A DNA stretch of 64,000 nucleotides from Chloroflexota bacterium (GTDB lineage: Bacteria > Chloroflexota > Anaerolineae > CG2-30-64-16). This document shows, in pieces, positions 1 to 9,442 of this stretch (positions are counted from its first letter, which is position 1; the number at the start of each line of letters is the position of its first letter). The stretch is taken from NCBI GenBank assembly GCA_026389845.1, contig JAPLHB010000187.1, positions 1 to 64,000 on the forward strand. The letters run 5' to 3'. Under the pieces are notes generated by a model. It was not told where the DNA came from and searched no databases. It was given only the letters and a program-made list of their open reading frames with translations. Position numbers and translations under genes: made by a program.

Positions 1-884
1 CCCTCAAGCGACGCTGTTACGGCATCAGTCGCGTCGCCACGCTCTTCCAACGTTTGTATCTTGACCTGGAAGGTTATCGCCGGTTTGCGTAAGCGGAGCC
101 GTCCTATATGTGGCCCTTTCCCGCAAAATCCCAAAGAGCCGCAATAAAAGAAACCCTTCACCTGCAGTTGTATGCCTTCGCAGGTTTGCGCCGACACGTC
201 GAACTCGACTCGTTGTGGGTTCAACGGCACCACCTGTTTCACCCGTTCGAATCTCTCGGTCCACGTTATTCCTGGACCGAGAACCCGTCGAATATCCCCT
301 CCCCACTCTGTCACCACGGCGTTTGCAGGCTTGATGAGCAACAGACCCTTGCCGCCAAGTGCGGTCAGTACACCCGCGGGCTTTGTGGTGACGACCTTGC
401 CGTCTTCCACGATCTGGTATGCCTGACCGATTCCCAGGTACTGGTTGATCAGGAAACCACGAACTTCCGGTGTGTCCTTCTGGATGTACTCATCGAGTCC
501 ACACAGGAAGTCTATACTGAACGACGAGAGAAGGCGGAATGCATACCAGACGACGAAGTAGCCAATGCAGTAGCTAGATGCCAGTATCCCGATTACAACC
601 AGAACATGCCAGATTTGCCGTGGTTCTGCCAGGGCGTCTTGGCGTGCCGCGGCCAGCAGAATGGAGGAGATGGCGGTTCCAATTGCGGTGACTAGCAGGA
701 CAGCAGTGAAGAGCCGGCGCAGCCCCGGAGTTGCCGCATAGCGTCCAAGCAGGAGAAGAACAACGCATAGAGGTATTGCCAGCCATGGCATCTCTCGGGA
801 GAAGATGAGTATGGCTGCTGGTCCGCCGATCACGACGAGGAACATCAGGGTGAGTACTGGAAATGTGATCTTGGGCAATCCCAT
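1..884 (-). CDS. Membrane protein with SPFH/band-7-like domain (partial, runs off left edge)
   Basis: An open frame of about 294 codons runs from ATG at 884 off the window edge without a stop. A ribosome site AGGAG lies 10 bases upstream of the ATG. The first 125 residues hold about four hydrophobic segments, beginning with TFPVLTLMFLVVIGG, so the N-terminus is a membrane domain. The soluble part contains NAVVTEWGG, VLGPGITW and LNPQRVEFDV followed by EGIQLQVKG. This pattern resembles the start of an SPFH/prohibitin domain, which builds membrane-bound oligomeric scaffolds. It follows the HD-receiver gene on the same strand after 333 bases, so it may or may not belong to that operon. The membrane topology is clear; the SPFH assignment is by motif resemblance only and the C-terminus is missing. 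Confidence 0.65.
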   Translation of the reverse strand, partial: MGLPKITFPVLTLMFLVVIGGPAAILIFSREMPWLAIPLCVVLLLLGRYAATPGLRRLFTAVLLVTAIGTAISSILLAAARQDALAEPRQIWHVLVVIGILASSYCIGYFVVWYAFRLLSSFSIDFLCGLDEYIQKDTPEVRGFLINQYLGIGQAYQIVEDGKVVTTKPAGVLTALGGKGLLLIKPANAVVTEWGGDIRRVLGPGITWTERFERVKQVVPLNPQRVEFDVSAQTCEGIQLQVKGFFYCGSLGFCGKGPHIGRLRLRKPAITFQVKIQTLEERGDATDAVTASLE

Positions 885-1217
885 CTTTGTCCCGCTCCTC
901 ATAAGGGAGGGACTCCTGCCCACCCCTGTGTCTCGCCCCATCCACCTTACTCGCCCGGCGGCTGGCACGTGCTGCATCGGCGCTCGATCCGTCGCACCAA
1001 GCTCTCCGTCGAACACATTCTCAGCAGCGCAGTCAACTTGTAACCCGCCTTAGTTTAGATCTGGAAGACCTTCGAACAGACCGCGCGTTCAGGGTGGGCT
1101 TCTTCCCCCGGTGCTCGTCCGACAATCAGCGCCTAACAAGTCGCCAGGGATGTTACGTGCCTAACAATCGAGCAAATCTGATGGATGATGGAAGATGGCG
1201 TTCCACGGTTGGCGCAT
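885..1217. other. Intergenic stretch, nothing recognised
   Basis: These 333 bases lie between the stop of the HD-receiver gene and the start of the SPFH-like membrane protein. I see no convincing frame, promoter pair or hairpin followed by a T-run. Short frames present have no ribosome site and no recognisable sequence. Confidence 0.5.
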
Positions 1218-3107
1218 TCAGGGTTTCAAGGAAGAGGCCGTCCCAGAAGATGAATCTGGAAAGAAGCCTAGGAGTGTCTCAAACAATCTCAGTCGTTGCT
1301 CTCGAGTGAGTCTTCTCTTGTGAGTGCGACTTTCGACTTCGGATACCTTGGAAGTCAACTCCCCTGGTGATAATGATGATTTATCAAAGAAGTATACGGC
1401 ATCGAAATCCCGGATGGCCTTATTGACTCCCTCCACTGAAGGATAACCTGTCACCACTATGATCGGAACGCCTTTGCCCACCGCGATTCGCGCTAAATCC
1501 CACCCCCTGAACTGGCCGTTCAGCTTGACATCAAGCAGGAGAACCAAGGGACTATATTCACCTAGCTTGTTCAATGCCTCATCGTAGGTCCCTGCTTGAT
1601 CACACCAGTATCCGGCCTCCGTCAGCGTGGTAACCAAGTACTGCCTATACCATACATGGTCTTCGACTATCAGCACGGGCTTCGATGATGATACGGGGAG
1701 AATATCTTCCCAGTTGATGTCTGGACGCAGTTGCTTACCAACTTCTATCAGTTCACGAATGCGGTCACGACGATCCAGATAGCTGATTAGTTCTCTCGCC
1801 TTGTTCGCTTTTCCACTATCGGGTAAGTCATCGTAGTCTACGTTCAAGCCAAAGCACAGGGTACGCAACTCTCCGTCATTGAAGCGAGTCACCAGTACTT
1901 GCAGTAGTGTCATCCGATGTGTCTGACTCGTGCTCCGTAGAGATGTTCCCGCTGCTGCGACACGCAGCACTGGAGCTTCCCGAACTTCGGATGCGGCTTT
2001 TCTCTCACCTGTCGTGTGATCTTGCTCGACTGTTGCAGTGAGTTGCTCCAAGAACTCCAGCACATCTCCACACGAGGTCTGCTCGATTTCCCTCGTGATT
2101 CTGTCAGGCAGATCCCGGGCACCAGCAAGCTCGCGCTCATCGAGAAGCATCTTGATGCCAGTGCAGCCCAAAGCGATAGCCAATTCTGGCGGGTACTGGT
2201 TGATATCGAAGTCCCATCTTTGAGCTTCTTCAATGTGCTCTTCGAACAGTGGCCTGAGGAAGTCGGTGTAGCGAACGGTGCCGATAGCTTTCGCCGGCAC
2301 TGCGACATACACTATGCACTCCAGGATGGGGTTTCCCCCCTTATTGACCTTGGCTATGAATGGCGCCTGCACGAAGTAGTGCTTAATCCAATGCCCTAGA
2401 GACACGGGATCCCTGAGAAGGGCCGCGGCGTTTTTCCTGAAGACCGTTGCCGGCGCCCGATTCTTGTAGAAATCCATTGCGTCAACCAGCCGAAGGAGCG
2501 CGGCCAATAGCCCCACGCGGATTTCCTCAGCGTTGTACTGCACGGTTTCATAACATCGGCACCGGCGTTCTTTCAGATTGGCCCTGCCATGTCCTCGACA
2601 GATCGCCATCAAGTAGGGCTTGTCGTCTTCTGTCACACCAGCAATCGGTGTCACATCCCGATACAACCAGTAGGCGCTGAGAAGGTTATGCGTCTCCCGA
2701 ATTTGTCCCCCAGTGTCTCGGCCAAAAAGCTGATAGTTCTCTATTGCGTCGCACCGTGCCTCCGGACAGAGCGGTAGAGACATCTTCGGATCAGGCAGGA
2801 TCGTCTCCTCGAAGGTCGCCCCATCAAAAAACATGCCGAGGTCATGCAGATAGGCCGCCGCAGCCAGGAGAAAAGCCTCATAGTGGCCCAGCTTGAGGCC
2901 AAACCCTGTTCGCAGGCGACCAAGGAGAAGGATGAGGTTATCAGAGTGCTGCTCATTATGCAACGTAAAGTCAGGCAGCAAGGGGGTACCCATACTAGCG
3001 ATCTCCGCAAGCGATGCCCTAACCCTCCGAATATCGTCAACCCTATCTACACCAAGTTGCCTCAGGCATTTTTCGATCTCGACGGGCACATTCTCTCGAT
3101 CTGGCAT
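1218..3107 (-). CDS. HD phosphohydrolase - effector-associated domain - receiver protein
   Basis: A 629-residue protein with three parts. Residues about 30-330 are an HD-type metal phosphohydrolase: H50 and H54 in FTLHNEQHSDN, the H88-D89 pair in AYLHDLGMF, H173 in CRGHGRA and D209 in LVDAMD are candidate metal ligands. Residues about 398-466 (LLQVLVTRFNDGELRTLC ... VDYDDLP ... ARELISYLDRR) match the short helical effector-associated domain type (EAD7-like) that recruits effectors in bacterial conflict systems. Residues 476-590 are a receiver with E481-D482, phospho-acceptor D526 and K576. The ATG at 3107 was chosen because GAGGAGG precedes it; an upstream TTG at 3143 has no such site. It is the last gene of the sensor-kinase operon and looks like its phosphorylation-controlled output. 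The substrate of the HD domain is unknown. Confidence 0.8.
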   Translation of the reverse strand: MPDRENVPVEIEKCLRQLGVDRVDDIRRVRASLAEIASMGTPLLPDFTLHNEQHSDNLILLLGRLRTGFGLKLGHYEAFLLAAAAYLHDLGMFFDGATFEETILPDPKMSLPLCPEARCDAIENYQLFGRDTGGQIRETHNLLSAYWLYRDVTPIAGVTEDDKPYLMAICRGHGRANLKERRCRCYETVQYNAEEIRVGLLAALLRLVDAMDFYKNRAPATVFRKNAAALLRDPVSLGHWIKHYFVQAPFIAKVNKGGNPILECIVYVAVPAKAIGTVRYTDFLRPLFEEHIEEAQRWDFDINQYPPELAIALGCTGIKMLLDERELAGARDLPDRITREIEQTSCGDVLEFLEQLTATVEQDHTTGERKAASEVREAPVLRVAAAGTSLRSTSQTHRMTLLQVLVTRFNDGELRTLCFGLNVDYDDLPDSGKANKARELISYLDRRDRIRELIEVGKQLRPDINWEDILPVSSSKPVLIVEDHVWYRQYLVTTLTEAGYWCDQAGTYDEALNKLGEYSPLVLLLDVKLNGQFRGWDLARIAVGKGVPIIVVTGYPSVEGVNKAIRDFDAVYFFDKSSLSPGELTSKVSEVESRTHKRRLTREQRLRLFETLLGFFPDSSSGTASSLKP

Positions 3108-3160
3108 CTGCCTCCTCGTGTTTGGAGCCTCGGGCCGGCGCAATTGCTCACCAATACATC

Positions 3161-3583
3161 TCAGCTCTCATAGTGCAATGGTGTCTGGATTACCTCAGCC
3201 ACCTCTCGCTTGAGTTCGGCAGGATCATACTTGTCCTTGGGAATAACATCCCACACGTCATAGTCGCGGAAAGCTCTTCGCGTGCGTTCTTCTTGATGAG
3301 TAAAACCGCTCAGAATGATGACTCGATTGCCTGGCAGGATTCCCGCTGCCTGCAATGCATCAATCAGTCGGAATCCTTGCTCGTCTTCACCTGTATCTTT
3401 GACTAGATCGAGGTCGGCGATTACCAGATCGAACTCCATCTCCTGAAACAACTTCACAGCTTGTTGCAGAGACGTAGCTGAATAGACTTGATGCTCATCA
3501 GAGAGGGCAAGTTGGACTTCCCTAAGCCACTCTGCCTTATTTTCCAAGTGGAGTATCTGAGCGCGTTTGACCGGCTTCATCAT
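3161..3583 (-). CDS. Stand-alone response-regulator receiver
   Basis: A 140-residue single receiver domain. D57 in FDLVIADLDL is the expected phospho-acceptor and K116/K118 in VIPKDKY the expected lysine. The acidic pair at the first strand is changed to E14-N15 (LHLENKAEW), so Mg2+ binding may be altered. There is no output domain. AAAGGAGG precedes the ATG. It lies 11 bases after the previous receiver gene and about 53 bases before the HD-receiver gene, so all three are probably cotranscribed. A likely role is phosphate shuttle or competitor between the GAF kinase and the receiver of the HD protein; this is inferred from position. Confidence 0.8.
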   Translation of the reverse strand: MMKPVKRAQILHLENKAEWLREVQLALSDEHQVYSATSLQQAVKLFQEMEFDLVIADLDLVKDTGEDEQGFRLIDALQAAGILPGNRVIILSGFTHQEERTRRAFRDYDVWDVIPKDKYDPAELKREVAEVIQTPLHYES

Positions 3584-3594
3584 CTGCCTCCTTT

Positions 3595-4080
3595 CTAGTT
3601 GTGGATTGCCTCGATGTCAAGAATCCTCTCGAGGTCGAGCAAACTCATTTGCGATGTTTTCCGTGAACGCATAAACTTCTTTGCCCCGCTTAGCCTCTTG
3701 GCGAGGAGAAGTTCATCGTGAACCAGTGTTAGCAATCCCTTACTCTCGTATGGCTTATCAGCACAATCAAGGACTCCTGCCTTGAAAAACATGCGCAGCG
3801 TCTCATCCTCCTGAAAAACCGGAAACATAACTACAAATCGCCATCCATCAAGAGGAATTCTGGTGAGTTGGGCGATGGCCGGTAGATTACTGGCAGCCAC
3901 GTCCAGCCCAATAAAGATGAGGTCAAATTCCTTGGATTGTCCTTCTCGCATACAACATTCGTTCGCTTCCTCGAAACTTCTCGCGGTGATCACCTCGTAC
4001 TGCTCCCTCAGTACCTCCGAAGCAAACCGAAGCCATTCAGGATGTCGGTCAACCAACAGAATCCGTCCTTCGGTGTCCAT
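3595..4080 (-). CDS. Receiver-like protein lacking the phospho-acceptor aspartate
   Basis: A 161-residue protein whose first 125 residues follow the receiver fold: ILLVDRHPEW, EFDLIFIGLD, and the conserved lysine K109 in CADKPYES. The position normally holding the phosphorylated Asp is G58, so this is probably a pseudo-receiver that works by protein contact. The C-terminal 45 residues are basic and helical (KRLSGAKKFMRSRK) and could bind a partner. The start at 4080 has a near-perfect AAGGAGGTGAT ribosome site. A longer frame reaching upstream to 4242 overlaps the kinase gene and is not needed. It sits 19 bases after the kinase stop. Confidence 0.75.
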   Translation of the reverse strand: MDTEGRILLVDRHPEWLRFASEVLREQYEVITARSFEEANECCMREGQSKEFDLIFIGLDVAASNLPAIAQLTRIPLDGWRFVVMFPVFQEDETLRMFFKAGVLDCADKPYESKGLLTLVHDELLLAKRLSGAKKFMRSRKTSQMSLLDLERILDIEAIHN

Positions 4081-4099
4081 ATCATCACCTCCTTTCCTG

Positions 4100-6286
4100 C
4101 TAAACTGGCAAACGCATGAGAAAGGTGGTTTGGTGGGCATTACTCTCAAGTACGTACACATCCCCACCGTGCAATCGCAGAGCGGTGCGCGCCCCCCACA
4201 ATCCCAGGCCGTAGCTTTGTGGCTCGCTCTGGCCCTGTGCATCAGCTGAGAAGAGCCTAAAAATCCCTTCCCACCGTTCTCGAGCGATCGCGGGCCCGTG
4301 ATTTGTGAACGCCAATTCGATCATGCTACCCTGTACGCAAGTACCACTGACCTCTACCTGTCCGCGTTCAAGCCCTTCTTTCTTCAGACGCCTACGTGTG
4401 AACTTGATAGCATTATCTAGTATTTCCACGATGTAGCTTTGGATCTTCTGGGCCTGAACCTGAACTCTTGGCAGGTCTGGTGCAAGGTTCACTTGAATGC
4501 CGATATCCGGTTGTGCACCTATGACGCTCAGCGCCTCTGCCAAGATAAGTGCTATGCTGACTTCAGCCTTGGGTTCGGGGTTGTAAGGTTTGAAAAGATC
4601 ATCGGCCGCTTCCATGATGCCTTGCGCATTCTGAAGAATGATGTTCAAATCCTCTACCTGTTGAGTTGTCAGACCAGATAATTGAGTGCTCAACCGCTTA
4701 TCACACGTCCGTATGATACCTGCCAGATTCTTCACGTGGTGTGCTACTTCTGCCGTAACCATTCCAACACCAGCGCTTACCTCCGCGGCCAACCTCCGTG
4801 CCTCAAGTTCTTCCGCCTCTATCTTCTGCTGGATGAGGACAGCGGCTTGATCGGCGATGCGTTCGAGAAGCCCTCTGCTGTACGGCTTGAAAGCATCGGC
4901 GACTGGGGACTCGACGTTTAGCACACCGATGAGCCTGCCATCACCGGGTTGATCTCTGCCTATTATCATTGGAACAGCAATCTCAGAGCGTGTGCCCTCG
5001 ATGTATACCAGGTAATCATCTGCCTGCTCTATGTTGGACGCATAGGCCGTTTGTTTGTCCCGAGCAGCTCTGCCGGTGATGCCCTTGGACAACGGAATAC
5101 GCTCATATTCGTGCGATTTTTGTGCGAGCTTTCCTGCCCTAGCCCGGATTATAAGCTCATTCGTCGCCTTGTCCAACAACTGGATGGTTCCATCCCGAGC
5201 GCCAACTTCCCCCAATGTCAAGTTGAGAATTGACTGCAAGTAGTCTGGCAGCTTAGCGTGTACTTCAACCGCTCTTACTACCTCTTGAACGGTCTCCAGT
5301 TGCCTCTTTGCGTCGTACAGCAAGCCAGCCATGTTGATAGCAGTAGCTGCTTGGTCGGCAAAGATACGGATGGCACGTTTATCGCTATCGGTAAAGCGGT
5401 GTGGCTCGCGAACGTAGTTGATGAACAGAATACCTACTGGCTCCTTGCCATACTTTAGGGGGATAGCAGCGGAAGACTTCACACCTCGATTGCGGATGAA
5501 CGAACTATCTTTTAGCAGCGGATGTACGAACGAGTCCTCGGCTATGACCAGTTCTCCTCCCTCAATGACTCTAGCCGCGATGCCATCCTTACTTGGCAAT
5601 GGCTGCGACTTCGCTCCCACCAGTATTGGCAAGTAGAACTCGTTTGTAGCTCGATCATATAGATAAACGGTTGCCAGATCTGCCTCAAGAACCTCTGCGG
5701 CTTTTTCGGTCACTCGAGACAGCAGTTGCTCCAGATCACTTTCAGATGTCAAGGCCATCCCAACTGCCTGCAGACCTTCAAGTTCCTCTATCCTTTCCTG
5801 CAAATCGTCGAAGAGCCTGGTGTTATCCAGGGCGATGGCCGCCTGGTTTGCCATAGCCTGCAGTATCTCCCGGTCATCGCGATTGTAGACGTAGTCTCGT
5901 GTCAGGTGATAGGTGGCTATTACACCTAGCACCTTGTCTCCTACCATCATCGGCACACCAAGCCATGAGGCAAATGGCCGCCCCACATATTCCTCATGCC
6001 CTGGCAAACCATACCAGGCCTCGGATTCCGCCTTTGTGGCACTGAAGAGCGGTTGTTTGCTACGAATGATCTCCTCCGTTCGTCCTTTGCCCGCCTTACG
6101 GGGCTGCCACCCTTCTGTCGTTGTTACGTCTATACGGTTGCCGTCCACAAAGGCCAATGGAAACCGAACCGTGTCTGTCGCTTCATCGTACAAAGCGATG
6201 TACATGTTATCGGTATCCATCAATTTGCTGGCTTGGCGGTGGATCAGCGCCAAAATTCCACCCTCATGCAGGCGAATGTTGGTCAT
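4100..6286 (-). CDS. GAF-GAF-GAF sensor histidine kinase
   Basis: A 728-residue soluble kinase. Three GAF domains occupy roughly residues 10-165, 180-335 and 345-505. They are followed by a phospho-acceptor helix with AEVAHHVKNLAGII near residue 525. The ATPase domain fills the last 130 residues: N-box EILDNAIKF, G1-like FTNHGPAI and G2 YGLGLWGA. There is no transmembrane segment, so it should sense a cytoplasmic signal. The ATG at 6286 has GGAGG seven bases upstream; the longer frame lacks one. The first GAF domain is closely similar to the last GAF of the upstream gene, suggesting a duplication and split. Its natural partners are the two receivers just downstream and the receiver in the HD protein. 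Confidence 0.85.
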   Translation of the reverse strand: MTNIRLHEGGILALIHRQASKLMDTDNMYIALYDEATDTVRFPLAFVDGNRIDVTTTEGWQPRKAGKGRTEEIIRSKQPLFSATKAESEAWYGLPGHEEYVGRPFASWLGVPMMVGDKVLGVIATYHLTRDYVYNRDDREILQAMANQAAIALDNTRLFDDLQERIEELEGLQAVGMALTSESDLEQLLSRVTEKAAEVLEADLATVYLYDRATNEFYLPILVGAKSQPLPSKDGIAARVIEGGELVIAEDSFVHPLLKDSSFIRNRGVKSSAAIPLKYGKEPVGILFINYVREPHRFTDSDKRAIRIFADQAATAINMAGLLYDAKRQLETVQEVVRAVEVHAKLPDYLQSILNLTLGEVGARDGTIQLLDKATNELIIRARAGKLAQKSHEYERIPLSKGITGRAARDKQTAYASNIEQADDYLVYIEGTRSEIAVPMIIGRDQPGDGRLIGVLNVESPVADAFKPYSRGLLERIADQAAVLIQQKIEAEELEARRLAAEVSAGVGMVTAEVAHHVKNLAGIIRTCDKRLSTQLSGLTTQQVEDLNIILQNAQGIMEAADDLFKPYNPEPKAEVSIALILAEALSVIGAQPDIGIQVNLAPDLPRVQVQAQKIQSYIVEILDNAIKFTRRRLKKEGLERGQVEVSGTCVQGSMIELAFTNHGPAIARERWEGIFRLFSADAQGQSEPQSYGLGLWGARTALRLHGGDVYVLESNAHQTTFLMRLPV

Positions 6287-6308
6287 AGGTTTTCCTCCAC
6301 ATGATTTG

Positions 6309-9300
6309 CTAGCCCACCCTGTCCTCGCGCAGGCGAATGCTGGAAGTGACCGCCTGTCCAAACTCAACAAGGGCCTCCAGCCTACGGTTAACATCGTAGA
6401 ACATATACGCGTTGTCTAGCGCAATTGCTGCCTGATTGGCCATCGCCTGCAAGATCGCCAGATCATCGCCACTGTATACGTAGTCCCGCGCTGGGTGATA
6501 CGTAGCAATTACCCCCAGCACCTTCTCGCCCACCATCATCGGGACACCGAGCCAGGAAGCCCAAATGGGGCCGCCAGTATACTCCTCATGCTCTGGCGAG
6601 GCATACCAGGTCTCTGATTCCGCTTTCGTGGCAGTGAAGATCGGTTGCTTGGTACGAATGATCTCCTCCGTCCGGCCCTTGCCCCCCGTGCGGGGCTGCC
6701 ACCCTTCTGTCGTTCTCACGTCTATGGGCTTGCCGTCCACAAAGGCCAGTCCGAAGCGGACGGTGTCTGTTGCTTCATCGTACAAAGCGATGTACATGTT
6801 GTTCGTGTCCATCAACTGGCTGGCTTGCTTATGAATCAGGTCCAGGACCTCGTCCTCATGCAGGCGGATACCAGACGTTAATGCACGCCCGAGTTCATCT
6901 ACGATATCCATTCGCTTCACCAAGCGAGCGTTTCGGATCGCAATCGCAGCCTGGCCAGCCATAGCTTCCAGCAATTGTTGGTGATCTGGCGAAAGCCCAT
7001 TGAGAACTGGACTCTCGACACTCAATGTGCCAATGGCTCTATCTTTGTAACGCAATGGCACTGTCAACTGCGATCGGGTATCTGCATACCACTCTTCGTA
7101 GTGTTCATCCTTTCCAACGTCACCACATAAGTAGGATTGCCCCGTAATGGCTACCCATCCATTGATGCTATGCTCGTCAAGAATAATAATAGGGAGATCA
7201 GAGGTAGGACGCACATCTCCTGCAAGCCCTCCAAATTCCAATCGGTTGCGGGCTCTATCTACCAGCCAGACTCCACCATATTTCGCTTCGGTCAACTCTA
7301 CGGCTTTCTCAGCGATGAGCCGCATTACGTCCTGCGGCTCATCATGCATTGCCGCGTAGATTTCTCGCAACGCGCCGATGTCATTCAGACGCTCGTCCAG
7401 CCTCCTTTGTATTCTGGCGAACAGGTCGGCGTTGTATAGCGCTATCGCTGCCTGGTCGGCAAGGACGACGGCGAGTTCCTCGCTGGCCCCATCGAATGCA
7501 TCAAGTCGCGTGCTCTCAGCATTCAACACCCCGACGAGTTCTTCACCAATCAGCATGGGCACATCGAGTTCGGATTGAGTTGCCGCCACGTGTTCGATAT
7601 AGCGGTTATCCTTCTTCACATCCCCCACGCGGACCGGTTCCCCTGTCTCTGCTGCTGTGCCAATCAAGCCCTTGCCAACAGGTACACTTAAATACCTCTC
7701 TTTCCCTATTGCATATTGGAACTCCAGTTGATTTGTGGCTTTGTTCAGCAGGCAAATGGATCCGATCTCACATCCCAGAAGCTCCAGGGAACGGGCCAGG
7801 ATTTTTTGCAACAGTTCGTCCTTGTCAAGAATGCGCGTGATGTCTCGCGCGATATCCTGAAGGGCTTTGCGTTGCTCAAGCAGCCGGGCGTTATGAATGG
7901 CAATCGCAGCCTGGCTGGCGAATAACTCAATCAACTCCTTGTGTGGTTGAGGGAAAGTCTGTGGAGTACGATAGTTCGCAAATAACACACCAACCACTTC
8001 GGTACCCACAATTAACGGCACAGCCGCCGTTGCTCTGATCTTCTCGCGAAGGACGAATCGCGCTGGAGGGGCATCCGGACGCACCACTGTAAACGGTTGG
8101 ATCAGGGTTGACTCTCGTTGGGATTCCGGAACATATTGAGGTTGCCTGCTTCTAACAATCGCGCACACAACGTCGTCCGGATAGATCTTGTCTTTGCGCA
8201 CCGACGTATCGTACCGCTCGCCTACCAGCACAGGGGGAAGAACGTACTTGTCTCGGCTCTGGATGTACTGATAGAGATCAACCAGGTCGGCGCCCAGAAC
8301 ACCCTGAGCGTTCTGGGCGATCCTCGTGAGGATGTCATCCAGGGTGCCAGGCGTACTGGGAAGCGAAACCAGAGTTGGTGCTATCTCATATAACTTTCTC
8401 AGCGCCTCTGCTCTTGCAGCAGCCTGTTGATATAACCTCGAATTGTCAATGGCGATCGCCGCCTGATGTGCAAACAGTCGAACGGTGTCCTTCTCTTCAT
8501 CGCTGAATTGATGCGGAGTCCGAAAGTCTACATAAAGGATCCCCAAAACCCTGTCAGCAATCTTGAGGGCAACGCCCATGAAGGACTTGATTCCCTCCCG
8601 TTCAATGAAGGGACTTGCCAGCATAGCGGGGTCTTCTTCCTCGATATTGGAAACGGCAACTTCTCCCTCCCGTCTTACATAAGCAGCCATTCCCTTCTCA
8701 GTCCGCGGCCTTTCCGAGAGTAGAAGGGGTTTACTCAGTCCATGTGCGGCCACGCTTTCTTTGTCGTAGAACTCCTCACGGTCAACATCATAGGGATAGA
8801 TGACCGCGCAATCGGCTCCTGTCACCTCACAGGCTCCTTTGGCGATCTCCCGCAACACAACCAATGGTTGTTCTGTGATCAAACGCGCGAAAGCATCGCC
8901 AATATCAAGCAGCCGGATGAGTGTATGCTGTCTCTTGTCTGCCTCAAGCGTCAACCCGATCTGTGCAGCATAGTCCGTCAATAGCTGTTTCTCCAGATCC
9001 GAAAAATCACGCACTACGAAAGTGTAGATGCTAAGGACGCCCGTGACGATATCGCGCGCCTTGATTGGTACACAGAGCGTGGATTTCCAGCCCATCTCAC
9101 GGCCCATATCCTTGTATTTCCAACGCGGCTCAGAAGGGATATCGCGCACGATCGTGACTTGCCCACTCCGAAATGCTTCCCCCGTGATGCTCTCTTCGCT
9201 TAAGAAGAGCGTCGCTTCACGAACGTAGCTAGAAGGCAATCCAACCGACGCCGCGATCCGCAGAGCCTGCTTTTCTTTGTCGAGGACCCACACGCTGGCC

Positions 9301-9392
9301 GGCAGGTTCATCGTCCGACTGACAGTTTCAACCAACGGTTGGAAAAAGCCACTCTGGTTTTTGTCGTCCAGTTGCTTCGGATGATCGTCCAT
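6309..9392 (-). CDS. Six-GAF-domain sensor protein without kinase domain
   Basis: A 1027-residue protein made of six consecutive GAF domains (about 15-150, 160-330, 345-515, 520-690, 695-860, 865-1020). Each ends with a variant of the helix DQAAIALDN, and a short linker helix precedes the next domain. No histidine-kinase, cyclase or DNA-binding domain is present. The frame ends at SSIRLREDRVG, which is where the equivalent repeat in the next gene continues with the same motif (NIRLHEGGILALIH). The two genes therefore look like one former long GAF-kinase divided by a stop. The start at 9392 has GAAGGTGA upstream. It probably acts as a ligand-sensing partner of the kinase encoded 22 bases downstream. 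No ligand is evident. Confidence 0.85.
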   Translation of the reverse strand: MDDHPKQLDDKNQSGFFQPLVETVSRTMNLPASVWVLDKEKQALRIAASVGLPSSYVREATLFLSEESITGEAFRSGQVTIVRDIPSEPRWKYKDMGREMGWKSTLCVPIKARDIVTGVLSIYTFVVRDFSDLEKQLLTDYAAQIGLTLEADKRQHTLIRLLDIGDAFARLITEQPLVVLREIAKGACEVTGADCAVIYPYDVDREEFYDKESVAAHGLSKPLLLSERPRTEKGMAAYVRREGEVAVSNIEEEDPAMLASPFIEREGIKSFMGVALKIADRVLGILYVDFRTPHQFSDEEKDTVRLFAHQAAIAIDNSRLYQQAAARAEALRKLYEIAPTLVSLPSTPGTLDDILTRIAQNAQGVLGADLVDLYQYIQSRDKYVLPPVLVGERYDTSVRKDKIYPDDVVCAIVRSRQPQYVPESQRESTLIQPFTVVRPDAPPARFVLREKIRATAAVPLIVGTEVVGVLFANYRTPQTFPQPHKELIELFASQAAIAIHNARLLEQRKALQDIARDITRILDKDELLQKILARSLELLGCEIGSICLLNKATNQLEFQYAIGKERYLSVPVGKGLIGTAAETGEPVRVGDVKKDNRYIEHVAATQSELDVPMLIGEELVGVLNAESTRLDAFDGASEELAVVLADQAAIALYNADLFARIQRRLDERLNDIGALREIYAAMHDEPQDVMRLIAEKAVELTEAKYGGVWLVDRARNRLEFGGLAGDVRPTSDLPIIILDEHSINGWVAITGQSYLCGDVGKDEHYEEWYADTRSQLTVPLRYKDRAIGTLSVESPVLNGLSPDHQQLLEAMAGQAAIAIRNARLVKRMDIVDELGRALTSGIRLHEDEVLDLIHKQASQLMDTNNMYIALYDEATDTVRFGLAFVDGKPIDVRTTEGWQPRTGGKGRTEEIIRTKQPIFTATKAESETWYASPEHEEYTGGPIWASWLGVPMMVGEKVLGVIATYHPARDYVYSGDDLAILQAMANQAAIALDNAYMFYDVNRRLEALVEFGQAVTSSIRLREDRVG

Positions 9393-9442
9393 ATCGTCAC
9401 CTTCTCCAGGCAAAGCTGTACTTGCCCAAGCGTCTATCCTTC

